Of a stretch of DNA of 25,525 nucleotides, positions 1-8,457 are shown in pieces (the first letter of the stretch is position 1; each line of letters starts with the position of its first letter). The notes under the pieces were generated by a model, which worked only from the letters and a program-made list of their open reading frames with translations, made no database searches and was not told the origin of the DNA. The stretch comes from Plantago elongata. Its lineage: Eukaryota > Streptophyta > Magnoliopsida > Lamiales > Plantaginaceae. The stretch lies in NCBI GenBank assembly GCA_036897095.1, contig JAYMSP010002218.1, positions 1 to 25,525 on the forward strand, given 5' to 3'. The translations under genes were made by a program, and so were the position numbers.

Positions 1-249
1 TGGTTCGTTTTCCACCATGTAGGTAAGAAAATCAGGACCAAAATCCTTCTCAGTCCTTGCCCTCTTACTCCTCCTTGATTCGACATCAGGAACCTCAACA
101 TTCTCTAGATGTGGACTTTCAGGTTCTGGAAGTGTAACTTCAAGAGCTACATTCTCTGGAGGAGGTGAACCTTCAGGTTCTGTAACCTTCTCAGGAGAAG
201 ATGAACCTTCAGGTTCAACAACATTCTCAGGAGGAAGTGGACCTTCAAA
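1..249 (-). pseudogene. copia linker between integrase and reverse transcriptase
   Basis: Continuing on the minus strand in the shifted frame, the reading is acidic and proline-rich (PEG/PPEN repeats), then SRRSKRARTEKDFGPDFLTY, the basic motif that precedes the reverse transcriptase domain in many copia polyproteins. RT itself is off the left edge. The linker contains a 36-bp tandem repeat at 131-252. Confidence 0.75.
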
Positions 250-252
250 TTA
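131..252. repeat. 36-bp imperfect tandem repeat in the copia linker
   Basis: Units at 167-202 and 203-238 both begin GAACCTTCAGGTTC, with a partial unit from 239 and a weaker one at 131-166. The period is exactly 36, i.e. 12 residues of a Pro/Glu-rich linker on the minus strand. The period keeps the reading frame. Confidence 0.8.
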
Positions 253-1065
253 TGGTGTAGAGCCAGTTGGTTCAGGTACCCCCACATTTGAGCCTATTGC
301 GGCTTCATAATATCGTTTACGAGAGACTACTTCTTTCTTTTCCTTTCTAGGAAATTCGTCTTCAAAGAAATTTGCATTCGTTGATTCAATGATTGTACCC
401 TCATGGATATTTGGTATCAATGACTTATGCACTAAGAAGCGATAAGCACTACTGTTATTTGCATATCCTATGAATATACAATCCACTGTCTTGGGTCCAA
501 TTTTGACTTGCTTTGGTTTAGGTACCTCTATCTTAGTCAAGCAACCCCACACTTTCAAGTGTTTGTATGATGGTTTGTGACCCTTCCATAGTTCATATGG
601 AGTAACATCACTATTTTTCTAGGGTATTCTGTTAAGAATAGTAGTAGCCGTGAGAATAGCCTCCCCCCACAAATTCTGGGGTAAACCAGAATCAAGTAAT
701 AGTGCATTCATCATCTCCTTAAGAGTGCGGTTTTTGCGTTCAGCAACACCATTAAATTGGGGTGAGTAAGGTACAGTAGTTTGATGAATGATGGCAAACT
801 AAGTGCAATATTCTTCAAATGGTGCTCCATACTCTCCACCCTTATCACTTTGAATTACCTTAATTCGAGTACTAAGTTGGTTCTCAACTTCAGTCTTGTA
901 ATGTTTAGATGCATGTAAAGTTTCATCTTTACTTCTTAGTAAATAAACATAACAATACCTTGTGCAATCGTCAATAAAAGTAACAAAGTACTTTTTCACT
1001 CCTCTAGTTTGCACAAACTTCAAATCATACAAGTCGCTATGGATTAATTCTAGAGGAGTAATGGT
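250..1065 (-). pseudogene. copia integrase core (rve), interrupted
   Basis: The minus strand encodes the retroviral-type integrase catalytic core, with the second acidic residue in the SDKGGEY block at about 844-846 and the catalytic Glu in NGVAERKNR at 739-741. The WGCLTKIEVPKPKQVKIGPKT block after the core is the usual copia integrase C-terminal part. Stops at 799-801 and 619-621 break it, and the open frame ends at 250-252, where the homologous reading shifts frame. Confidence 0.9.
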
Positions 1066-1898
1066 TCACTTTACTGAATGAAATGGTCTCTTAGTCAATT
1101 TTGCTTCCACACAAACTTCGCACTAAGGTTGACAATCACATTCAAAGGAAGGCAAATGATTTAACTTGATTAACTTTCGAATTGAGTTGTAGTTTGTATA
1201 TTCTAATCTATTGTGCCATAAATTAGGGAAATCAGACAAGTAGGTAAAGTTGTTTATTTTATTGCTCTCAAAGGAGCGGAGTACAGACATAACAGACATT
1301 TTGAAGAGCCCATCATTGATGTAGCCCTTTCCTACAAACTGGCCATTCTTCAACATTATAAATTGACTCGACTCAATAGTAATCTTAAATCCTACTTTGA
1401 CCAACAGAGGTCCAGACACCAAGTTCTTGCGTATGTATGGGACGTGCATCAATTCATTTAGTATCAGCTCATTTCCAGAGGTCATCATGAGAACCACCTT
1501 ACTGTCTCCCTTCACTTCAGAAGTTACATCAGTCCCCATGTACAACTTCTTGTCCTTCACCGGCATGTTGGTGGAGAAGGCAACCTTATCAGAACAGATG
1601 TGCCGGGTTGCACTCGTGTCCATCCACCAAGTCCTTGGATTCTCAACCAAGTTTGCCTCCAGGACCACAGCAGCAAAGGAGTTCACCAGGTCTTCCACCA
1701 TAGGATCCTGCTTGGCCTCAGCAACGTTGGCCTTTTCCTTTTTGAGGGAATAGCAATCCACCTTCATGTGTCCTAGCTTCCCACAATTGAAGCACTTGCC
1801 CTTGATCTTCCTGGACGTGCCTGGATTCCCGGAGGTCCCTGCAATCCCCTTGGACTTTCCCTTCGAATCCACCAGGTGATCCTTGGCATCCATGGGCT
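1066..1898 (-). pseudogene. copia zinc knuckle, protease and gag-pre-integrase region
   Basis: The longest open stretch of the element (1123-1893). Bases 1753-1794 encode a CX2CX4HX4C zinc knuckle, the RNA-binding end of Gag. The protease active site at 1609-1620 reads Asp-Thr-Ser-Ala followed by TRHIC; the usual aspartic protease motif is D-[ST]-G-A, so the glycine is replaced by serine. Further on is the LWHNRL gag-pre-integrase signature with a Cys pair spanning the TAG stop at 1123-1125. A second in-frame stop (TGA) lies at 1066-1068. Both stops separate protease from integrase. Confidence 0.88.
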
Positions 1899-2585
1899 GC
1901 TTGCCTTGCCCAAAGCCCTGTGATTATCCTCCTGGATTTGAAGCTTAATGATCAACTCCTCAAGTTTCATTTCCTTCGTCTTTAGTTTGAGATAACTCAT
2001 AAACTCATTCCACGAGGGAGGGAGTTTCTTAATCAAAGATGCAACCAGGAAAGCTTCGTTTGGCTTCATGCCCTCCTGTTCCAACTCATGGAGAATCATC
2101 TGGAACTCCATAACCTGACTCATAACTGTCTTAGAGTTATTCATCCGGAAGTTCAAAAACTTCCCCACAATGAACTTTTTCGTACCTGCATCCTGTGCAC
2201 AATACTTGCGATCCAGTTTTCCCACAATTCTCTTGTGGAACTGACTTCGCATAAAGTAGTATAGAGGGCATCAGAAAGACAATTCAGAATGTAATTCTTA
2301 CAGAGAAAGTCGATGTGAAGCCAAGCATCGTAGGCCAGTTGCCTCTTCCGGTTCTCATCATGGAAGGCTTGCACTGCATCCGTAGCCATAAAATTTTACT
2401 CAACCTCTTGCACAACTAGAGGAGCAGGACGGCAGTGAGGAAATTCACCAGCCTAATGGTAGTGAGGTAGAACTTCATCTTCTGTTTCATTGCTTGAAAT
2501 TCGTCCCCATGAACTTCTCCAGTTTCTCCCCATGAACAGCAGGAGCAGCAATCCGAACATGAGTAACATCAGCAGTAGTAGACAT
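1899..2585 (-). pseudogene. copia gag (capsid-like) region, frameshifted
   Basis: A start codon at 2583-2585 begins an Ala/Thr/Val-rich N terminus. The frame is lost near 2520 and is followed by a stop shortly before 2390. A second frame (2389 to ~2220) carries the gag segment with AYDAWLHIDFLCKNYILN. A one-base loss in an A-run near 2220 moves the reading to the frame that continues with GTKKFIVGKFLNFRM and KLPPSWNEF, typical of the UBN2/retrotran_gag family that forms the virus-like particle. A further shift near 1905 leads into the zinc-knuckle frame. It cannot make one continuous protein as sequenced. Confidence 0.85.
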
Positions 2586-2719
2586 CTTCGATACAGTAAT
2601 CAAAGTCTTAAGTTGTTGGTTCTGGAGTGGGTGTATAAAGATGTGGTTCGAAAACTGAGGGTAGAAAGAAACCTGTTGAGCAGAGGGTGGCCCTTGGTCC
2701 TTAAGACTTTATTTGCCCC

Positions 2720-2731
2720 GCTCTGGTGCTT
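2720..2731 (-). other. Degenerate primer-binding site (tRNA-Met type)
   Basis: The minus strand reads AGCACCAGAGC, resembling the TGGTATCAGAGC site used by many plant copia elements to prime from initiator tRNA-Met, but with several changes. It sits between the presumed LTR and gag. The match is imperfect, so this is a positional call. Confidence 0.4.
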
Positions 2732-3240
2732 ACGGGTAACAACAAACAGACTCCCAAGATAGAACATCAGAAAGTTAGAATTCTAGCACTGAATTACTAA
2801 CTTGACAAACTACGCAGAATAGAAAGTCCAGGCTATGTAGAGAGGAAGTAGAGAAGGAAAGAAGGATTTGATTCTGTGTGTTAAATTCAAACCTAGGGGT
2901 CCTATTTATAATTGAAAAGAGTTGCAATCTGAATAGATGCGGTCATTTGCGAACAGGTCCCTGCAGAGACAGAAATTCGAATAGACACAACTTTTGAAGT
3001 TTTTTTGTTCAGACGCATCCTTTTGAACGAAAGGTTAAATCCGTTCACTGAACAGACAGATTCGTTTTGCAGAGCCCAACCAAGTTGGGCCTCTTCTGTT
3101 TCATATTTCGTTTGGACCTGACCAAACAGAATATGTTTCTAGCCCAAAAAGATTATACTCAGTCCTAGACCGCGAACCCGCGGAGCCAGGCATGTGCGTG
3201 TGTAGGAGCACCTAAGTCTTCCCCCTTCAAAAGTATGGGT
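2732..3240 (-). repeat. Candidate 5' LTR of the copia element
   Basis: This noncoding stretch lies directly upstream (minus strand) of gag and its degenerate primer-binding site, where the 5' LTR should be. It holds a good TATA box at 2901-2910 and a less AT-rich U3-like part at 2940-3240. The 3' LTR is outside the window, so the ends cannot be fixed by comparing the two LTRs; 2732 and 3240 are estimates. Confidence 0.55.
2901..2910 (-). promoter_or_regulatory. TATA box of the LTR promoter
   Basis: The minus strand reads TATAAATAGG, a near-ideal plant TATA box, about 320 bases upstream of the gag start at 2585. That position suits an LTR U3/R promoter. Confidence 0.6.
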
Positions 3241-3366
3241 GCCCCAAGGGCCCAAACCCTAAACCCAAACCTTAGCCTTATATTTAGTTCCTTCTTCCTC
3301 AATTTTAGCCATGTGGAACTTCTCTTATTCCAACTCTTGCCATTCCATAGTTAATGCATCAACTAG

Positions 3367-3678
3367 CACTCTTTGAGCTTCAATTACTCTTTCACTGTTT
3401 AATGAATTTTAGTAATTCTTTCTCAAACATAATCTATAACTATAGTAGATTATACATGTACCAAGAAACTTCATTTCTTACATATGGGAGCCCCATTGGT
3501 TTAGGTGCAAAGATATGAAATGAGGCAACACTCTTTGAGCTTGAATTACTCTTTCAACGTTTAATGAATTTAAGTAATTCTTTCTCAAACATAATCTACA
3601 ACTATAGTAGATTATACATGTACCAAGAAACTTCATTTCTTACATGTTGGAGCCCATTAATTTAGGTGCAAAGATATG
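3367..3678. repeat. Tandem duplication, period 162 bp
   Basis: The stretch beginning CACTCTTTGAGCTT at 3367 recurs at 3529 and stays highly similar, ending with GGTGCAAAGATATG in both copies (to 3517 and 3678). Differences are a few substitutions and a one-base gap. On the minus strand the left copy has a short coding-like frame (NSLNSERVIEAQRVLVDAL, then a stop) that the second copy partly shares. I do not recognise a protein family. Confidence 0.85.
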
Positions 3679-3841
3679 GACTAGCCTCATTTCTGACTAA
3701 ATTTTTAACGATATACTCACCACATGTTAATAATGTAGGAATATTAATGTCATCCTAATAACTAGCTAGTATTTCAGCAATCCACTAATGTTGTACTTGT
3801 ACATTGTCATGAGTGTACACAAAACCTCAATTCTTCATTAT

Positions 3842-4430
3842 TAGTGGGTGGTTCATATAATCCGAAAATTCGATCCGAAAATCCGACAATCCAATCTAAT
3901 CCGATCCGATCCGATTCCGGACATCCGATTCGGTGTTCTAGATTGAATTATGGATTAACATATTTGAGATACGAAGATTTTCGGATTAATCCGATCCGAT
4001 CCGTCGAATTTTTTGATAATCCAATTTTAAGCCGAAATATTAAAAAAAAAGTAAATTCTCTTCTTCCAAAGTGAAAAACGTTGTTTGAAATAGCAACTTA
4101 TCTCCAAACCTAGTAACAAAAATCCAAAACAAACTCTAATCATCTATTCATCCTTATTCATTTCCGTCATTCCTTTTTTTTTCTTTTTCTTTTTTTCTTT
4201 TGAGGCTTTGGAAGTTTTAGGGAAGTTGAGGAAGAAAGGATAATTTATTTTTATTATTTTCTTATATTTTCGGATTAATCCGAAAAACTCCAATTCGAGT
4301 TGGATTAATCCGATTCCGATCCGAACCATTCGAATGGGCTTATGGACTGATCCCAAGGTGCTCTGAAATTTCGAATTAATTCGAACTTCGAATTGGATTG
4401 GATCGGATTAACCCGAACGAGCACCCCTAG
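3842..4430. mobile_element. hAT-like non-autonomous element
   Basis: The stretch begins TAGTGGGTGGTTC and ends GAACGAGCACCCCTAG, imperfect terminal inverted repeats of the TAGGGGTG type common among plant hAT elements. It is flanked by TTCATTAT (3834-3841) and TTCATTGT (4431-4438), an 8-bp target-site duplication with one mismatch, the hAT size. Both arms are full of GGATTAATCCGATCC repeats in opposite orientation, so the element can fold back on itself. The centre is AT-rich and codes for nothing recognisable. No transposase is present. Confidence 0.65.
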
Positions 4431-5000
4431 TTCATTGTATTCTATGACAAACTCATAACAAAGTAATGTGTATAGCCACTCATGTTGTAAAGTATGAACT
4501 ATCCTCTGCTCCTTCAAAAGCTTCAATCTTTGCATAATCAGTCCTAATGATAAATTCATCAACTAGTTAGAACTGAACTTAAATTGAATTGCAAATTGAA
4601 TTTTTATATAAAAAAAATATAATTGAACGAAACTGTGATGGTATGCTAAACAGCCACTCACTGCAATATATAGTACTAAAAGTCATTCTCATAAGTTGAA
4701 AGAGCCTGAGTGTTTGAACATAATCCTACATTGGTAGAGCTCTGCTTGGGAGATTAATTTTTATGTTTACCATTGAAATTTGTGACATTAATCGTATAAT
4801 TTTTTTTGTAGGAGACTGTTTAAACTGAATTTAAATATAGATGGATATAATAAATAATAAAATATTGATGGAATTATGATCTTTTTAATTCTTTTTATTT
4901 TTTTTGATACTCTGTAAACTTCGAAATATATAGTATTAAAATTAAAAAGAGAAAAACTTATATGGAGAAACAGAGGGAAATAAAATTACAGAACACAGGC
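4431..5000. other. AT-rich intergenic stretch
   Basis: Between the hAT-like element and the BED-gene promoter. It is AT-rich with long T and A runs near 4600, 4800 and 4890. I see no gene, structural RNA or clear repeat. Confidence 0.6.
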
Positions 5001-5008
5001 CTTTAAAC

Positions 5009-5166
5009 TGGGCTTTATCGGGCCCATATCCATACCAAAATGGCCCGCAAAGCCCACCTCTCCTCTTCATCTCCAGACACCGCCGGTTGGATGGCAGACG
5101 ATTAGAACCGTCCAAGCCCATTGAACCCAATTGGCCCGAATAACCTACCTTCTTCGTCTAGGGTTT
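5009..5166 (+). promoter_or_regulatory. Site II / telo-box promoter of the BED gene
   Basis: TGGGCT (5009-5014), GGGCCCA (5020-5026), and AAGCCCA at 5050-5056 and 5114-5120 are TGGGCY 'site II' elements, known in plants as TCP-factor sites of housekeeping genes. TAGGGTTT at 5159-5166 is a telo box, which often lies near the transcription start of such genes. The cluster ends about 55 bases before the ATG at 5222. This suggests constitutive expression in dividing cells. Confidence 0.6.
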
Positions 5167-5221
5167 TCAATCATAATCATCAAAATCATTCCTGAAATCA
5201 ATCTTAGCTGCTGATTTTGCG

Positions 5222-6412
5222 ATGTCAGATCTTTCGCCTAACTCTTCCGTGCCTTTGCCCACCAAGGTAAAACGTTACTGTTTTTTCCCGATCTTTGCTT
5301 CTCGTGTCTGTGTATTCGCCAATTGCTGTTGATTTTGGTTCTGTTTGACTGTTATGAAAGCTCCCAGTTGTATTTCTGTTTGTTCTAATTCAAGCCAGAT
5401 CATTTTTACTATGTTGTGTTATGAACGTAGTGATAGAATTGAGTAAATCAATTTAATGTTATGTTTATGGTTTCTCTTTGCTTGCATAGAATCGATGATA
5501 GTATACTGTATTAGATTCATTGTATCGTGTCGAATTGAATCCACGAACTATCAAGTCTAGATGCTGAGATTATAAAATGAGTAGCTTGTGTGCTGGGTTA
5601 TGAGCTGAATGTGGGAAGTTTACATTTGTTAGATGGAAGGTGCGAATACTGAAACTGCTGTGGAGGCGTACAACTCAGAAGCCAGCACTGGTGGGAAACG
5701 AAAGAGGGAGGGGAAGGTGAGGTCTATAGTCTGGGATCATTTCACGAAAATCATCAAAGAGGATGGGACGAGTGACAAGTGTCAGTGCAATCACTGCCAG
5801 AAGCTCTTTACATGTTCAAGCAGAAGCGGGACAACACATCTGCTCCGTCACATAACTGATGGTATATGTCCTGCATTCAAGAGAGAGACGGCCAATTTAG
5901 CCTTACCAGCACCAAGCCATATGAGGGGGAGATTAGAACATCGGTATTTACCATGGAAATATGATGAGTCCTCCATGGATGTGGAGGTTGAATTGATACC
6001 CGAGGGTGTTGTTGACCATGAACATCTCGACTATGGGAACTCTAGTCTGAATTTGCGTGGAAAACTTCCACAGCAATCTTTGTCAAAATGTCAGCCTAAA
6101 GGAGAGCCTTGGATGAACGAGTTCAGGGGCTGTGTTGCTAAACTTGCGCAACTCGCAAATGGAAGGATTCCTGTGGGATCTCTTCAATCATCAAGCGGCC
6201 CTGATTACTCTGTAGCTAGTGCTCTCAGATGTTTGAATGAGATGGAGGATATTCCAGAGTCAAGTGAGATGTACTTGGATGCTTTTGAGATTTTGCAGGA
6301 TGCTTCAGAAAGAGAGTCGTTCATTTGTTTGCCATCCGAACCTCGTAGGAGATGGCTGCAGAGGACATTGCATCGGCGTTATCCACTTCGTTATACTTCC
6401 AACTGTGACTGA
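5222..6412 (+). CDS. BED-type zinc-finger protein, two exons
   Basis: Proposed join of 5222-5266 and 5633-6412, about 274 residues. Exon 1 encodes MSDLSPNSSVPLPTK and ends at AAG|GTAAAA. The intron ends TTTGTTAG|ATG in phase 0, so exon 2 continues in frame; a start at 5633 would give 259 residues with a 5' UTR intron. The BED finger spans about residues 45-95 with zinc ligands C67, C70, H84 and H88 (CX2C...HX3H), preceded by a basic KRKREGK stretch that may be a nuclear signal. The C-terminal ~90 residues (ALRCLNEMEDI..., ...RRRWLQRTL) resemble the helical tail of plant Myb/SANT-like proteins related to L10-interacting MYB. There is no transposase core and no hAT dimerisation domain, so it looks like a host DNA-binding protein of transposon ancestry. 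The target is unknown. Confidence 0.8.
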
Positions 6413-6720
6413 TGGACTGAGCTTGAATGCATCTTTCGCCTCTGAATCTCAATTAAAAAATGAAAAGAAAAAGAAGCGCATGCTGCAGGTGTGTGCCATG
6501 TAGTTGAACTTGCTTGTGTGTTGTTGTTGGGGTAGATTTTCTTCTCGTCGTTGTTATGACTTCTGAATTTGAGTTGAATTGGCTCAACTTGAATTGAATT
6601 ATTGGTGCACAAAAAAACTCAATTTTAGTTGAGTTCTATCCCAAACAGTCTGGTAACCGAGCCAGTAGCAATTCGTTCTGAGTTCATGTATTCTGGCTTT
6701 GTGGTTGGGGATGTAAATTA
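6413..6720 (+). other. 3' UTR and downstream flank of the BED gene, with a MITE-like stretch
   Basis: Follows the TGA at 6410-6412. About 6519-6655 carries internal inverted repeats (AACTCAA...TTGAGTT) and ends CTATCCCAAACAGTC, the complement of a GGGA...TGTTTGGGA-type Harbinger/Tourist terminus. A weaker matching left end reads GTTGTTGTTGGGGTAGA. No polyadenylation site can be fixed from sequence alone. The MITE reading is tentative. Confidence 0.4.
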
Positions 6721-8385
6721 TCTTATGCATTACGTGACAAGAGATACATATTCCAGTGGTGTCTTTATCAGCCATTGATCATTTGGATATCTTCAAAGCA
6801 GTCCGTTTCCACTTCATATGGTTTTACGGTTTTACCAAAAGAAATATGGGAGAAAACGAAGATCCTAGGGTTTTACCTTACTTTCCCTAATTAATAGATC
6901 GACAATTCGAGTCATCTATTTTTCTCTGAAAAAGAAAAAGAATTCCCAAATCTTTTATTATTAAATGAAATTTTGGCACTCTCACATAACTTAAATAACA
7001 AATTGCATAATTGTTGGCTTAAAACTACGTTGAAAACATAAGAATGGAGAAAAATGGTAAAAGAAATGAAGATTTCTAGTATTTTACCTCAAATTTCCCT
7101 CTTTTCTTGCACGGAGATGAAGTTGGAAAGAAGGGAAAAATGACTTTTTCTGATTTTATGATGTAACCGGGATAGCTCCTTGACCCACTAAACCAGACCG
7201 GGTCAAACCAAGATCTGCAAACCGCAATTAACCAAGGTGAGCTCATTTGAATCTTTTCATGATCTATCAACAAGTTTGGTCTCTCCTAATTAAATAATTA
7301 ATTAGTATAACTAGTATATATAACGTGATGGCGATTCATGATAATAGTTAAATACCTGCTATAGACCATGATTCTCGGCATTTGTTTGAAACCAATAAAG
7401 AAACGATGATACTTCAAGTCTTTAAGCAAATTTGATGTTCACATCAAGTTTGTTCATATTACATCGATCTGAGCATCATAAGTACCTCTACGGATCAAAC
7501 AGTACTTGAGTAACATCTATCCTTGCTCTTTATTGGTCAACTTAATTTTCAGACTTGCTCAGGAAGTGTTGTATCCATCTGGAGCAAAAAGATAACCCAC
7601 TCGTTGACTCGGACTCGGCTGCACATTTCGGTGTCAGGTTGGATTATCACACTCTATCAAGTTAATTCTACTACGATGTCCATATCATTTAGTTTTGGAT
7701 TATCTTTATACTACTATGATTCCATGATTTATACTACTATGATAATCCAACCTGATTAGAATCATGATATCACATCCATATCATTTCTAACAGCTAATAT
7801 GTTATATCTTGATTCAGTTAGTTTTGATCTATTTTTATCCTTACTAGTAGAATAAATCATGGACTCATGGTTACGTTTTCATCTGCTATTGAACTGATAA
7901 TACATCAAGTGACATCAACTATTAGAATAAGTACTCTATCACTAGTTGAGCAATGTGGTGTAACTTTTAATTGTGTAAATTTCAAAGTTTTCAAGTGTTT
8001 CTTTATAAATATTAAAGTAGGATACTCCGAAGGCCAAAGCTAAGAAAAAATAGCAAAAGATGAAAGAACTAGTACTGTAGTACATCAAGAATCAGAACAG
8101 CTGCAAGTGAGTATAATTTCATGTATCCATTTCCTGGTAGAGATAGAAATGTACGATGAAATCCTTGTCCCGTAATATGGAATATAGATCATTTTGTCTC
8201 GACAACAAAGCATATTTCCAGTTGCCAGATACAGCAACTTAAAACTGTCAGAGTCATAGTAAACGTACCAGATCAAGAACAGTTCAGTTAAAGCATCCAA
8301 CATCAGAAAGAAAAAAAAATCCATCAAATGGTATGAAAGTACTCAACAAAGTGAAAATCATCAATATGCATTGCAAATTGAATAA
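6721..8385. other. Intergenic region between the BED gene and the NLR
   Basis: No convincing gene. Two loosely similar stretches, about 6832-6885 and 7050-7100 (both AAAAGAAAT...GAAGAT...TTTTACCT), may be an old duplication. A 16-bp inverted repeat lies at 7634-7755. The rest is AT-rich. The last part must contain the NLR promoter and leader; I cannot point to a specific TATA box. Confidence 0.5.
7634..7755. repeat. Perfect 16-bp inverted repeat, possible small MITE
   Basis: TCAGGTTGGATTATCA at 7634-7649 has its exact reverse complement at 7740-7755, 90 bases apart. Inside, ATACTACTATGAT occurs twice. It could be a ~122-bp MITE or a hairpin; no target-site duplication was seen. Confidence 0.5.
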
Positions 8386-8457
8386 GTGACTATAGTATTA
8401 TTCTTATCGCAACATATCAGCCATGAAAATTTGGTTCAGGTACAAGGGGACTGCAGT

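Larger units (their letters stand above)
1..3240 (-). mobile_element. Decayed Ty1/copia LTR retrotransposon, 5' part
   Basis: Read on the minus strand, the order is LTR-like promoter region, degenerate primer-binding site, gag, CCHC zinc knuckle, aspartic protease, gag-pre-integrase, integrase core and the variable linker before reverse transcriptase. Protease-integrase ahead of RT is the Copia (Pseudoviridae) order. RT, RNase H and the 3' LTR lie beyond the left edge. The element is inactive as seen: the reading frame is broken by shifts near 2520, 2220, 1905 and 250 and by in-frame stops at 1123-1125, 1066-1068, 799-801, 619-621 and 250-252. The right boundary near 3240 is an estimate because no target-site duplication could be checked. 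The family assignment is secure; the exact lineage is not. Confidence 0.93.

Noticed and set aside
1397..1753. Plus-strand frame of 118 codons
   Set aside because: It lies opposite the copia zinc-knuckle/protease frame and has no recognisable domain.
8386..8457. NLR start at 8386
   Set aside because: The extra 24 residues are unlike the family N terminus, whereas MAAYG at 8458 matches it.
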